Below, piece after piece: positions 9,750-19,556 of a stretch of DNA of 64,000 bases. Both the position numbers and the translations under genes were made by a program. The notes under the pieces are model-generated. The model did no database searches. It saw only the letters and a program-made list of their open reading frames with translations, and was not told where the DNA came from. The DNA comes from Bacteroidales bacterium. GTDB lineage: Bacteria > Bacteroidota > Bacteroidia > Bacteroidales > JAADJA01. The stretch is from NCBI GenBank assembly GCA_021740645.1, contig JAIOZL010000006.1, positions 118,118 to 182,117 of the forward strand. Direction: 5' to 3'. How positions within the stretch are numbered: position 1 is the stretch's first letter; each line of letters opens with the position of its first letter.

Positions 9750-12633
9750 GTGTATCGAGCAAACGTGTCGGTCTTATGGGTTTCGAAATATAAAAATCGC
9801 ATCCTGCTAGGATACTTTTTTCTTCATCTTCCATCATTGCATACGCAGTAATAGCTATTACAGGTATATCAGCATTGTAGGCTTTAATCAACCGTGTGGC
9901 ATCATATCCGTTTACCTTAGGCATTCTTATGTCCATCAGGATAAGGTCAATGTTTTTGGTTGATTTAACTTTATCAAACGCTTCTGCACCATTTATTGCT
10001 CTAATCAACTTAACATTGGTGACTTGCAAGGTTGCTTTTATGAGTTCATAATTTGAGTCCTCATCTTCTGCTACAAGAATTGTTTTTCCTTTCCAATTAT
10101 ATCCCGTGAAGTCATTTTTTTCTTTGGATACCATGGGCTTACTAGTTTTATCATCATCATAGTACATGGTAAAACAAAATTCTGCACCTTTTCCCAATTC
10201 TGATTCAACCCATATAGTTCCTCCCATCAGTTCCACTAGTTTCTTTGAAATGGCCAGGCCTAATCCAGTGCCTCCTATGCCTTTGGTTTGGAAGCTGTCC
10301 ACCTGTCTGAAACGTTCAAATATAATTTCCTGTTTATCCAGGGGAATACCAATACCCGTATCTTTTACCGAAAACTCAAGCATCCCTTTGGGTTTCGATT
10401 CTATTATTTTATAAGATAATTCAATACTTCCGCTATTTGTAAACTTTGTTGCGTTTCCCAGCAAGTTAGTTAGTATCTGCCTTAACCTTAAAGGGTCGGT
10501 TTTGCAATTGACGTTTTCACTACCTGGTGGTAAAAACAAAGCATAGCTTAAGTCGGGATTCGTATTTGATTCACTAAATCCAAGAAATACCTCCCGTACT
10601 AAATCATTCAAATTAAATAGCTTAGCATTGAAATTAAGCTGCCCTGCTTCTATTTTCGAAATGTCAATAATATCATCAATAAGGTTGACCAATAAATTGC
10701 TGCTTTGTAATATATGGGCAATGTATTCTTTCTTTCTCTGGGGATCTTCATCGGTATCATTAAGAAGATTAGAGAATCCGATAATCGAATTCATAGGTGT
10801 ACGGATCTCATGCGACATATTTGCTAAGAATGCCGTTTTTAACTTATCTGATTCTTCTGCTTTGTTTTTTGCTTCTTTTAAATTACTGATAAATTCCAGA
10901 CGTTCAGAAATGTCAGTTATGACTAACAAATAGGTGGCCGTTTTATCATTGGTATCCTTCAGATTTCTACCCGAAACTTCCGCATAAAATGTTGATTTAT
11001 CAGGCCTGACAAATTCAAATTGTTCTTTACTAACTTCACCTTTTTGGATGGAAATAAGGATGTCTTTTGGATTGTCATCTGAAAACTTAACAAAACTCTC
11101 AAATTTATTGGAAAGCAACTCCCGTTTATTTTTAAGCATAAACATCTTTCCGGATGTTTCATTACAATCAACAATCATATGATCAGCATCCAGAATAAGA
11201 ATAGCATACGGTGAAATCTCAAAAATACTTCTTAGTTTTTCTTCGTTTTCAGTAAGGGCCTTGTTAATTTTTTTAATGATCTTTTGCGATCGCAGAATTT
11301 CTGTATTTTGCTGAAACAGGGTTTCATGAGCCCTGTTTTTTTGACGTAATAATCTTAATATAATCACCGCAAAAATGCTAACTCCAACCAGGCCGATAAT
11401 TATCACATAGATTAATAAATTTCTTCGTTTAATATCTAATTCTGACTTTTCAAGGGCCAGTCGTGTATTTTCAATTTTTTCATTCTGCTGCTCAAGCTGA
11501 TTTCTGATAGCCAATTCTTCAATTTTACTGGAATATGACTGGTTTTTAATCGAATCGTCGTACTGATTAAAAATCTCAAAGTTCAAATATGCATTTTGAT
11601 AGTCTCCTGTTCGTAAATAGGCTACCGAAATGTTCTGATACAAATCGCGGAGCACAATGAACTGTTTGTTTTTCTTTGCAAAACTGAGTGCTTCTGTAAG
11701 ATAAGATAATGCTTGTTTGTAATAATCGAGCTCAATATACACCTGGCCAATATTGTTCATGGTAACAGCACTGTAAACGCCCAGGTTTTGGTACTTTTCA
11801 TTTGCAGATTTATAGTAATCAAGAGCCTGAATATAATTCCCCATTTGATAATTGGCTAAGCCCATATTGTGGAATAAATCAGCCAGGCCAATTTCATTCC
11901 CGGCACGTTCGCCAAAAACAATAGCTTGCTCAAAATACGCTACCGCTTTTTCTGGATTTTGAACTTCAATGCTGATCATTCCCAGGTTATTCAACACAGA
12001 CATAATGTTTTTATCATTGTCTAGTTTCATTGAAATATCAAGCGCTTTACTAAAATAGTCGTTTGATTTTCCGAAGTTCTTCAATTCAAAATAAATGGAG
12101 CCGATATTGTTGTATGAATTGGCTATTCCCGCACTATCCTTTAGGCTGATTTTTAATTGGAGGGACTTTAAATGATAATCAATCGATCGCTGAAAATCAC
12201 CCAGGTTGCGGTATATAATACCCATATTGTTTAACACCTTCGATTGGCCTGTTGAATCATTTCCCAATATGTAAATTGAAAGACTCGAATCGTAATAGCT
12301 TACTACATTCCCATAAGTCCCTTTGTAGTACGAAATATTTCCAAGGATTTTATATGCTTCTGCCATTTTGGGGTTAAGGTTTATTTCTTTGGCATTTTTT
12401 AAGGCCATCCTTGCATATTCTTTAGAGGAGTCCATCGAAATGGATAAATAAATAGTCGATAACTGGAGTAAAATATCCACCTTTGCTTCATCAACAGACG
12501 TTGGAAGCACAAATAGAAGGCTATCTATTTCACTTCGTTTTTCCTCATAGTTTTGTGGAAAAGAAACTTCTGCCTTAAATATCAGGCTTAACAGAGTTAG
12601 AATAACTATTGATATGTTTTGAATTCTGTCCAA
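9715..12633 (-). CDS. TPR-sensor hybrid histidine kinase
   Basis: A 972-aa protein. A signal sequence (~1-26) is followed by a periplasmic array of tetratricopeptide repeats (~40-370; many units of the type NNIGxIYxxLGDFxxSIDY). A coiled coil and one membrane helix (~403-425) follow, then a PAS domain (~465-580). The HisKA domain has MSHEIRTPMN with phospho-acceptor His608. The HATPase_c domain shows DTGIGIP and GGTGLGLAISK. The C-terminal receiver has Asp901 in LILMDIRMP. It probably senses an extracytoplasmic protein or peptide signal through the TPRs and passes phosphate His to Asp. No DNA-binding output domain is present. It lies 10 bp downstream of another hybrid kinase on the same strand, so they are likely co-transcribed. 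Confidence 0.93.
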   Translation of the reverse strand: MDRIQNISIVILTLLSLIFKAEVSFPQNYEEKRSEIDSLLFVLPTSVDEAKVDILLQLSTIYLSISMDSSKEYARMALKNAKEINLNPKMAEAYKILGNISYYKGTYGNVVSYYDSSLSIYILGNDSTGQSKVLNNMGIIYRNLGDFQRSIDYHLKSLQLKISLKDSAGIANSYNNIGSIYFELKNFGKSNDYFSKALDISMKLDNDKNIMSVLNNLGMISIEVQNPEKAVAYFEQAIVFGERAGNEIGLADLFHNMGLANYQMGNYIQALDYYKSANEKYQNLGVYSAVTMNNIGQVYIELDYYKQALSYLTEALSFAKKNKQFIVLRDLYQNISVAYLRTGDYQNAYLNFEIFNQYDDSIKNQSYSSKIEELAIRNQLEQQNEKIENTRLALEKSELDIKRRNLLIYVIIIGLVGVSIFAVIILRLLRQKNRAHETLFQQNTEILRSQKIIKKINKALTENEEKLRSIFEISPYAILILDADHMIVDCNETSGKMFMLKNKRELLSNKFESFVKFSDDNPKDILISIQKGEVSKEQFEFVRPDKSTFYAEVSGRNLKDTNDKTATYLLVITDISERLEFISNLKEAKNKAEESDKLKTAFLANMSHEIRTPMNSIIGFSNLLNDTDEDPQRKKEYIAHILQSSNLLVNLIDDIIDISKIEAGQLNFNAKLFNLNDLVREVFLGFSESNTNPDLSYALFLPPGSENVNCKTDPLRLRQILTNLLGNATKFTNSGSIELSYKIIESKPKGMLEFSVKDTGIGIPLDKQEIIFERFRQVDSFQTKGIGGTGLGLAISKKLVELMGGTIWVESELGKGAEFCFTMYYDDDKTSKPMVSKEKNDFTGYNWKGKTILVAEDEDSNYELIKATLQVTNVKLIRAINGAEAFDKVKSTKNIDLILMDIRMPKVNGYDATRLIKAYNADIPVIAITAYAMMEDEEKSILAGCDFYISKPIRPTRLLDTLNGFLADSKDI

Positions 12634-12643
12634 TATTTAATTC

Positions 12644-15600
12644 TTACTTTATGAACTTTTTCAATTTACTAATTAGTTCAGAGGGATTAAAAGGTTTGGA
12701 GATGTAATCATCACAGCCTGATTGAAAACTTTTTTCCCGGTCTTCAGTCATTGCATATGCGGTGAGTGATATTACAGGGATATCATTGTTTAAACTTTTA
12801 ATAATTTTTGTTGCCTCGTATCCATTCATCTCAGGCATACGCATGTCCATGAGAATTAAATCAAGTTTTTGCCCGCTTTTACATATTTCAACTGCCTCTT
12901 TCCCGTTTTTGGCCCAAATAAGTTTAGAACACGTTTTGAGCAAAGTAGCTTCGATTAATTGAAAATTTGATTTTTCATCTTCGGCAATCAAAATTGTTTT
13001 ACCAGACCAATCATTGCCACTAGCAATTATATCTGCCTGTTCTTTTATATACCTGGGTTTTGCAAGTTTAAAAGGAAGAGAGAAATAAAAAGTGCTACCT
13101 TCATCAACTACAGATTCAACCCAGATACTTCCGCCCAGAAGTTCAACTAATCTTCTCGAAATAGTTAAGCCCAGACCGGTACCCCCATACTCTTTTGTAC
13201 TCGATTCTTCAGCCTGCCTGAATCGTTCAAAAATGACTTTTAGCTTCCCATTGGCCAGGCCAATTCCTGTATCTTTTACATAAAATATAATCTGCTTATC
13301 TTCTTCCATCTTATATCCAAATTCAATGGTACCATTTTCAGTAAATTTAACTGCATTACCAAGTAAATTATTCATTATTTGCTTAAATCGCAGAGGATCG
13401 GTAACAATGGAAAAGGAGTCATCATCAAACTCTTTCGTGACAAAAATATTTATGTTTTTATGGTCAAATTTTTGAATATAATTTTCAAAATAACCATGCA
13501 GTTCATCCAGGATTTGATTAACCTGGCAGGTTGTTTGAACAATTGTGAGTTGTTCTGCTTCAATTTTCGCTACATCAATAATATCTTCTATTAAGTGAAG
13601 TAAAACTTTACTGTTTTCACCTATTAACTTAATAAAGTCTTTACGGTTTTCTTTTGTAAGATCGGGATCATTTAACAATTCACTAAATCCAATTATCGCA
13701 TTCATAGGTGTTCTGATTTCATGCGACATATTGGCCAGAAATGCGGTTTTTAACCGGTCGGCTTCTTCCGCTTTCTCCTTTGCCTTCTTAAGTTCAATCT
13801 CTACTTTTTTACGATTAGTAATATCCATGGCTACTCCCAAAAGGGCAATTCCTTTGGAAGTAACAGTCCTGAAAGGGATTTTAATGGTTCTGTAAATTCT
13901 GGTTTCTCCGATCCTATTGGTAAAACGTTCCTCATCGATTACTTTAATTTTACCCTTCTCCAGCACTTCATAATCGTCCTGTAGGTATTTGTCAATTTCC
14001 TCCTGATCATAATGAATATCCGACTGCAGTTTACCTTCAATTTCATCTACTCGTAAATTATAAGCACTGGCTAGTTCTTTATTAGCCAATACATATTTTA
14101 AGTCTTTATCTTTTGCAAAGATTATTACCGGCACATTATCAATAATTTGTCTGAGTGCAAACTCACTTTCACGCAGGCTGTCATCTGCAATTTTCTGGCT
14201 AATGGATGTACTTATCTGAACGGAAACAAATTTCATGAGTTCGAGGTCTGCCCTGTCAAATGCATTCCCATCCTTATAATTTTGAACAACGATAGCGCCA
14301 ATTGTTTCACCTTTAACATCCAGAGGTACCCCAAGCCAAACCTTTGCAAGAGAACCAACCATTTCTATTTCATTTTTTTCGACCAAGGCATAAATATCTG
14401 CCAGCTTTAATAAAAGCGGTTTATTATTTCTGATTAAATAACTGGTAAGCGTTTTCTTCGAAGGTATTTCAGTAAACCGGTCTTTCTCATCCTTAAAGTA
14501 AGGCATAGTCAATGAGTCCCTATCCTTATTATAAAGTGCTATATACAGGTTCGTCGTGTCAATGATCTGGCTTAATTCAATCCGGATAACAGTAAACAAT
14601 TCGTTCAAGTCCTTCGTTGTATTGATCGCATTACTGATCTTGTACACCACTGATTTGATCATTTCTTCCCTATGCTGGTTTTCCTCCATCTTTCTTTGGG
14701 TAGTTACATCTCTCGCACTTCCCACAATTCCTATCATCTTTCCTTCTTTATCCCACAGAGGCGATTTCTGCACATCAAGGTGTAAATATTTACCGCAAAC
14801 GTTTCCAAATTGATCATACCGATAGGTCTTTCTGCCTTCTATTACAGTATCGTCAGTATCCGTGATGTTTTCTCCGAAAGTGTACCATTCAGGTTCTAAG
14901 GCATGATCAATTTTTTCACGGTCAATAAAATAATTATCTGTCTTCCCAACGGGTTCATCTGTATTCTTTGCATTCAATAAATTACTACAAACAGATTGGT
15001 TTGCAAAAATATATTCTTTATCAAGGTTTTTAGCCCAGATCATATCTGGCACATTGTCGGCCATTAAACGGAAAAAAGAATAGAGTGATTTATATTTTTC
15101 TTCGCTACTTTTAATAGATTCAATCGCTTCCTTTCTATCCGTAATATTATTGGCCAGCCCAACGGCAACATACTTGCCTTTAAGCAGTATTCGGGTAGTG
15201 AAAATTTCGAGCCACCTTGATTCTCCGTCTTTCGTTAAAATTTTGAATTCATAATTTTTAGGGACTTCTTTTCCAGAAATCCTGTTAAATCCTCGTTCCT
15301 TTACCAATTCTTTGTATTCAGGGTGAATTATTTCGTAGAACTTTGTTCCTATAATTTCTTCTTCAGTGTATCCTATAACATCATAAACTGCAGGATTGAC
15401 ATAAATGAACTCCCCTTTATCATCAAATACATATATCAGACTTCTTATATTCTGAGAAATAGCTCTGAACATTTCTTCACTGTCTTTTAACTTGTCCAAA
15501 ACAAGTTTTCTTTCAGTAATGTCGTAAATATACCCATCAAAACTAATGGTGCTATCATTTTCACCCAAAACAACCTTAGCACTTATAACTGCCCAAATTG

Positions 15601-16336
15601 GAGTATTATCTTTTTTCAGAAGCTGAACTTCTATTTTCTCGTTTTTCCCACTTTTCTTCAGTTTCTCAAGAAATTTTTGCCTTTGACTTTCTTTAAGATA
15701 AAGATCCTGGACATTTTTATTAAGAAGTTCTTCCGGATTATTATACCCTAAAATTTTGGCAAACCAATTATTTATATAGAGTAACTCGCCTTTCTGGTTG
15801 CTTTTATAAAGGCCAATTGGAACGTTATCCTGTAATTCTTTTAATTCCTTTCTGTTTACCTTTAAGTCCTGAACAAGTTTGTAAATTTCCGTTACATTTT
15901 TGTAGAACAACAATAACTTTCCAGGTTCATCTTCTAATATAACGATATCACACCAGAAATCTAAGCCCTTATCATTACATAAATCAATAACTTTGTGGGA
16001 AGGATTCCCTGATTTCATCACATCTTGAAGCAAGGATAATACCTCTGAGGCAATTTGGTTCTTTTTTACAAGCGTATAAGAGTTTCTTAAATTAGTGCCA
16101 AACAAAGTAACTTCTTCAAATGATGTGGAATAAACAGACCTTATAGAGAAACCATTTTCAGCGGATGTAACATCAATTTTGAAAACATTGTAAACCTGAT
16201 TTTTAAGTATTGACATGAAAGGGTCAATCCCGGCAGGGTAGCTGCGATTGACTAGTAATTTATTCTCACTTAGCTGAGTTCTCAGGGCTTCTAATTCCGT
16301 GATGAGCTGAGCTTTTGTTTTTTCAATATCTCTCAT
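12644..16336 (-). CDS. multi-PAS/GAF hybrid histidine kinase
   Basis: A 1230-aa soluble-looking kinase without a signal peptide. Order: an N-terminal coiled part, a divergent PAS-like region (~40-150), PAS domains at about 160-275, 285-405 and 415-560, a GAF domain (~565-720), a further PAS (~725-850), then HisKA with MSHEIRTPMN (phospho-acceptor His872), HATPase_c (DTGIGLANG, GGTGLGLTISRR) and a receiver with Asp1164 (LILMDMRMP). The stacked PAS/GAF modules suggest sensing of several cytoplasmic cues such as redox state, gas or small molecules. No heme or flavin ligand can be assigned by eye. The kinase cores and receivers are close in sequence to the downstream TPR kinase, which points to duplication with exchange of the sensor part. 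Confidence 0.92.
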   Translation of the reverse strand: MRDIEKTKAQLITELEALRTQLSENKLLVNRSYPAGIDPFMSILKNQVYNVFKIDVTSAENGFSIRSVYSTSFEEVTLFGTNLRNSYTLVKKNQIASEVLSLLQDVMKSGNPSHKVIDLCNDKGLDFWCDIVILEDEPGKLLLFYKNVTEIYKLVQDLKVNRKELKELQDNVPIGLYKSNQKGELLYINNWFAKILGYNNPEELLNKNVQDLYLKESQRQKFLEKLKKSGKNEKIEVQLLKKDNTPIWAVISAKVVLGENDSTISFDGYIYDITERKLVLDKLKDSEEMFRAISQNIRSLIYVFDDKGEFIYVNPAVYDVIGYTEEEIIGTKFYEIIHPEYKELVKERGFNRISGKEVPKNYEFKILTKDGESRWLEIFTTRILLKGKYVAVGLANNITDRKEAIESIKSSEEKYKSLYSFFRLMADNVPDMIWAKNLDKEYIFANQSVCSNLLNAKNTDEPVGKTDNYFIDREKIDHALEPEWYTFGENITDTDDTVIEGRKTYRYDQFGNVCGKYLHLDVQKSPLWDKEGKMIGIVGSARDVTTQRKMEENQHREEMIKSVVYKISNAINTTKDLNELFTVIRIELSQIIDTTNLYIALYNKDRDSLTMPYFKDEKDRFTEIPSKKTLTSYLIRNNKPLLLKLADIYALVEKNEIEMVGSLAKVWLGVPLDVKGETIGAIVVQNYKDGNAFDRADLELMKFVSVQISTSISQKIADDSLRESEFALRQIIDNVPVIIFAKDKDLKYVLANKELASAYNLRVDEIEGKLQSDIHYDQEEIDKYLQDDYEVLEKGKIKVIDEERFTNRIGETRIYRTIKIPFRTVTSKGIALLGVAMDITNRKKVEIELKKAKEKAEEADRLKTAFLANMSHEIRTPMNAIIGFSELLNDPDLTKENRKDFIKLIGENSKVLLHLIEDIIDVAKIEAEQLTIVQTTCQVNQILDELHGYFENYIQKFDHKNINIFVTKEFDDDSFSIVTDPLRFKQIMNNLLGNAVKFTENGTIEFGYKMEEDKQIIFYVKDTGIGLANGKLKVIFERFRQAEESSTKEYGGTGLGLTISRRLVELLGGSIWVESVVDEGSTFYFSLPFKLAKPRYIKEQADIIASGNDWSGKTILIAEDEKSNFQLIEATLLKTCSKLIWAKNGKEAVEICKSGQKLDLILMDMRMPEMNGYEATKIIKSLNNDIPVISLTAYAMTEDREKSFQSGCDDYISKPFNPSELISKLKKFIK

Positions 16337-16463
16337 AAGGAATATTATTCAAAGGCAAAACAAATATATCGAAGATATGGCCTTGCCGCCAAATAATTTG
16401 GTATTTACGAAAATAATTGCAATTTGTTTTACTATTTCTGCATTCAAATCATTTTAATTTTTA

Positions 16464-16471
16464 TATTTTTG
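16464..16471 (+). promoter_or_regulatory. Bacteroidota -7 box (TAttTTTG)
   Basis: The TAnnTTTG element lies 18 bp before the inositol monophosphatase ATG at 16490. It is the likely promoter core of the 16490-19535 operon. No clear -33 TTTG at 19-23 bp spacing. Confidence 0.5.
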
Positions 16472-16489
16472 AAATGTTAAAACACAATT

Positions 16490-17281
16490 ATGAATCTGGA
16501 GCTAATAACGAAACAAGTTGCAAACCTCTCCCGCGTAATGGGTAGTTATCTTAAGTCCGAACTAAAAGGATTTAAAAAGAAACATATTGAGAAGAAAGGA
16601 GAAAATGACTTTGTGAGTTATGTTGACCGCACTTCAGAAAAGCGTATTGTTACCGAATTAAAAAAGATACTTCCTGAGGCGGGCATAATTGCGGAGGAGA
16701 ATAATACGTATGAAAAGAAAAAGAGGTTTAATTGGATAATTGATCCTCTTGATGGTACAACAAACTATATTCATGGTGTTCCCCTTTTTTCAATTAGCAT
16801 TGCATTGCTTGATGATGACAAAATTATATCGGGAGTAATTTATGAAGTTAATTTGAACGAATGCTTTTATGCATGGGAGAATGGAGGGGCCTATTTAAAT
16901 GGCAAAAAAATTAGATCATCTGAAATTTCAATGCTTTCTGATGGATTAATCGCTACAGGTTTTCCATATTCTGATTTTAGCCGTATGGATGCTTACCTGG
17001 ATGTTTTTACAGAGTTAATGAAAAATACACATGGAGTCAGGAGATTAGGCTCTGCTGCAGTGGATCTGGCCTATGTTGCCTGTGGGCGCTATGATGCTTT
17101 TTATGAATATGGGTTAAATCCATGGGACGTAGCTGCAGGATGTATACTTATAACAGAGGCCGGAGGTGTGGTGAGTGATTTTTCCGGAAAGGGAGATTTT
17201 ATTTTTGGCAGAGAAATAATTGCATCGAATAAGAATATCTACGATCAATTTCTTAATATTGTAAGGTGGCGGTTTAGCTAA
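16490..17281 (+). CDS. inositol monophosphatase family protein
   Basis: 263 aa. The metal-binding motifs of the IMPase/SuhB superfamily are all visible: the EEN motif near residue 67, DPLDGTTNYIHG near 84-95 and NPWDVAAGCILITEAGG near 208-224. These are Mg2+-dependent phosphatases of inositol-1-phosphate or related sugar phosphates (SuhB, CysQ-like). Which substrate is used here cannot be read. It is the first gene of a tight plus-strand run (gaps of 31, 9 and 6 bp) with DUF2061, NfeD-type protease and macro-domain genes. Confidence 0.92.
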   Translation: MNLELITKQVANLSRVMGSYLKSELKGFKKKHIEKKGENDFVSYVDRTSEKRIVTELKKILPEAGIIAEENNTYEKKKRFNWIIDPLDGTTNYIHGVPLFSISIALLDDDKIISGVIYEVNLNECFYAWENGGAYLNGKKIRSSEISMLSDGLIATGFPYSDFSRMDAYLDVFTELMKNTHGVRRLGSAAVDLAYVACGRYDAFYEYGLNPWDVAAGCILITEAGGVVSDFSGKGDFIFGREIIASNKNIYDQFLNIVRWRFS

Positions 17282-17312
17282 TTTGGTAATAACTAGAAAA
17301 TAAAGGATATTT

Positions 17313-17660
17313 ATGGCAAACGCTGATGAACTCAACAATGATAGTAAAGAATCAAGGTTAATAAAAGATACTCCGGGTAGAAGTATTGCGAAAGCTATAA
17401 CCTGGAGAATTATCGCATCAGGAACTACCTTTTTAATCACCTTTGTAATTTTCAGGAGGTATACCGATAAAGAATTGCACGAAGTGCTTGAAAATGCCTC
17501 CTATATTACAGGCATTGAAGTAGTAGCGAAGTTGATCTTCTATTATTTGCATGAAAGAATGTGGACTAATATAACATGGGGTAAATTTATGAATCGTAAA
17601 TATTGGATACAACGAGCATGGAGAAAACTATACAGGGAAATGCATGATTCCAGTCAATAA
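17313..17660 (+). CDS. DUF2061 membrane protein
   Basis: 115 aa. The core SIAKAITWRIIASGTTFLITF followed by ITGIEVVAKLIFYYLHERMW matches the DUF2061 signature, with two membrane helices. In other bacteria this domain is often found near or fused to sulfate/adenylyl-sulfate genes and near IMPase/CysQ-type genes, so the position directly after an IMPase-family gene is meaningful, but the role is unknown. No such sulfate genes are seen here. The start is the only reasonable ATG, 31 bp after the IMPase stop. Confidence 0.8.
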   Translation: MANADELNNDSKESRLIKDTPGRSIAKAITWRIIASGTTFLITFVIFRRYTDKELHEVLENASYITGIEVVAKLIFYYLHERMWTNITWGKFMNRKYWIQRAWRKLYREMHDSSQ

Positions 17661-17669
17661 TACACGAAA

Positions 17670-19022
17670 ATGAAGAAGCAAACAACCAAACTTTATAACC
17701 TTATTTCTTTGACGCTGCTATTACTTAGCCTCTCTGGATTCTCTAATGATACAACTTTGCTGATCTATAAATTTGATATTAAGGAACAAATTGCTCCTCC
17801 TGTTCAAAAGAAAGCACATGATGCCTTTGAAGAAGCCCGTAAGTTAAAGGCCGACCTCATATTAATCCACATGAACACCTATGGAGGAATGCTTGATGCG
17901 GCAGACTCTATCCGGACAATGATATTAAAATCCGATATCCCGGTATATGTTTTTATTGACAATAATGCCGCTTCTGCCGGAGCCCTTATCTCTATTGCCT
18001 GTGATAGTATCTACATGACTTCTGGAGCAAACATTGGCGCAGCTACTGTTGTTGACCAGTCAGGAAAACCCTTACCTGATAAATACCAGTCATATATGCG
18101 ATCGATGATGCGATCTACTGCGGAATCAAAAGGGAGGGATCCTGATATTGCACAAGCTATGGTAGATCCCCGAATTTATATTGCAGGAATTATTGATACC
18201 GGGCAGGTGTTAACTTTCACTGCCAAGGAGGCTCTGGAATTTAACTTTTGTGAAGGGATAGCCGAATCGGTGGATGAAATGCTAGAAGTAGCCAAAATTA
18301 CTGACTATGAAATGGTGGTACAGGAGTTTTCTCCTATTGATAAAATAATTCATATGCTTATTAATCCCTTTGTTAGTGGAATATTGATCATGATCATTAT
18401 CGGAGGAATTTACTTTGAACTTCAATCCCCTGGCATTGGTTTTCCCATTGCTGCTTCTATTGTAGCCGCCCTGTTATACTTCGCCCCCCTTTATCTGGAG
18501 GGGCTGGCCGAACATTGGGAAATTCTGCTTTTTATGATTGGCGTGGTTTTTATAGCAATAGAGATATTTGTGGCTCCTGGCTTTGGGGTGCCTGGTATTT
18601 TAGGTATCGTATTTATTCTTTCGGGCCTTACCTTAAGCATGACCGGAAATACGGGCCTTGATTTTTCGGGAGTTGCCGTAACTACCATTGTGCAGGCATT
18701 TTTTATTGTCGTAATTGCAATGCTTTTCTCGATAGTTTTCTCTATATATTTTAGTAAAAAACTTTTTACTTCAACTATTTTTGGGCACCTGGCGCTTGAT
18801 TCTGTGCAAAAACAAGAAGATGGATACACCTCATCTGATAAGGGCTATAAGGCCATGCTGGGCCTTGAAGGGGTTGCTCATACGGTGTTAAGGCCTGCAG
18901 GAAAGGTGATAATCGGAGATGAAATATTCGATGCAACAGCGGAAGCTGGGTTTATCGACAAGGGCTCAGGGGTAAAAGTGACCAGGTATCAAAACGCACA
19001 GCTTTTTGTGATTAAAATGTAA
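17670..19022 (+). CDS. NfeD-family membrane-bound serine protease (ClpP class)
   Basis: 450 aa. A signal peptide (residues 1-24) leads a ClpP/SppA-like protease domain with the ASAG nucleophile motif (Ser102) and a downstream ESKGRDPDIAQAMVDP segment that should carry the catalytic Lys. This is followed by four to five membrane helices (~230-370) and a C-terminal NfeD OB-fold domain (GLEGVAHTVLRPAGKVIIG). It is the long NfeD form that in archaea and bacteria cleaves stomatin-type partners and helps membrane quality control. No stomatin/floT gene is adjacent. It is 9 bp after DUF2061 and 6 bp before the macro-domain gene. Confidence 0.88.
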   Translation: MKKQTTKLYNLISLTLLLLSLSGFSNDTTLLIYKFDIKEQIAPPVQKKAHDAFEEARKLKADLILIHMNTYGGMLDAADSIRTMILKSDIPVYVFIDNNAASAGALISIACDSIYMTSGANIGAATVVDQSGKPLPDKYQSYMRSMMRSTAESKGRDPDIAQAMVDPRIYIAGIIDTGQVLTFTAKEALEFNFCEGIAESVDEMLEVAKITDYEMVVQEFSPIDKIIHMLINPFVSGILIMIIIGGIYFELQSPGIGFPIAASIVAALLYFAPLYLEGLAEHWEILLFMIGVVFIAIEIFVAPGFGVPGILGIVFILSGLTLSMTGNTGLDFSGVAVTTIVQAFFIVVIAMLFSIVFSIYFSKKLFTSTIFGHLALDSVQKQEDGYTSSDKGYKAMLGLEGVAHTVLRPAGKVIIGDEIFDATAEAGFIDKGSGVKVTRYQNAQLFVIKM

Positions 19023-19028
19023 TAAAAA

Positions 19029-19535
19029 ATGCATCCTGAAATTGAGCTTATATTTGGAGATATTACCCAGATAAATGTGGATGCAATAGTAAATGCAGCA
19101 AACAAATCATTACTTGGAGGAGGTGGTGTTGATGGTGCAATTCACAGGGCAGCGGGTCCCGGACTCCTTATCGAATGCAGAGAACTCAATGGGTGTGATA
19201 CAGGGGAAGCTAAAATTACTCAGGGGTATCATTTACCTGCAAAATATGTGATACATACCGTTGGCCCTATTTGGAACGGGGGTATTTTTAATGAAAAAAA
19301 CCTTCTGAAAAATTGCTATAAGAATAGTCTTAAACTTGCACTTGAACATGATCTGAAATCAATTGCTTTCCCAAATATAAGCACTGGTGTGTATAGGTTT
19401 CCAAAAGAAGAAGCAGCAAAAATTGCTATTGCTGAAATCAGAAAATTCCAAAAACAATTTGATACCCCGGAAAGGATTTTGTTCGTATGTTTTGATGAGG
19501 AAAATTACAGCCTTTACCATAACCTGCTGAAATAG
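19029..19535 (+). CDS. macro-domain protein (O-acetyl-ADP-ribose deacetylase type)
   Basis: 168 aa, a single macro domain. [19 protein letters not shown] (residues ~20-38) is the ADP-ribose diphosphate-binding loop and [12 protein letters not shown] the second binding loop, both typical of the YmdB/MacroD class that hydrolyses O-acetyl-ADP-ribose and mono-ADP-ribosyl esters. A sirtuin, the source of O-acetyl-ADP-ribose, is encoded in the window at 30090 but not in the same operon. It is the last gene of the 16490-19535 operon and convergent with the sugar kinase gene. Confidence 0.92.
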   Translation: MHPEIELIFGDITQINVDAIVNAANKSLLGGGGVDGAIHRAAGPGLLIECRELNGCDTGEAKITQGYHLPAKYVIHTVGPIWNGGIFNEKNLLKNCYKNSLKLALEHDLKSIAFPNISTGVYRFPKEEAAKIAIAEIRKFQKQFDTPERILFVCFDEENYSLYHNLLK

Positions 19536-19556
19536 TTAATAACCAATTATTAATAA

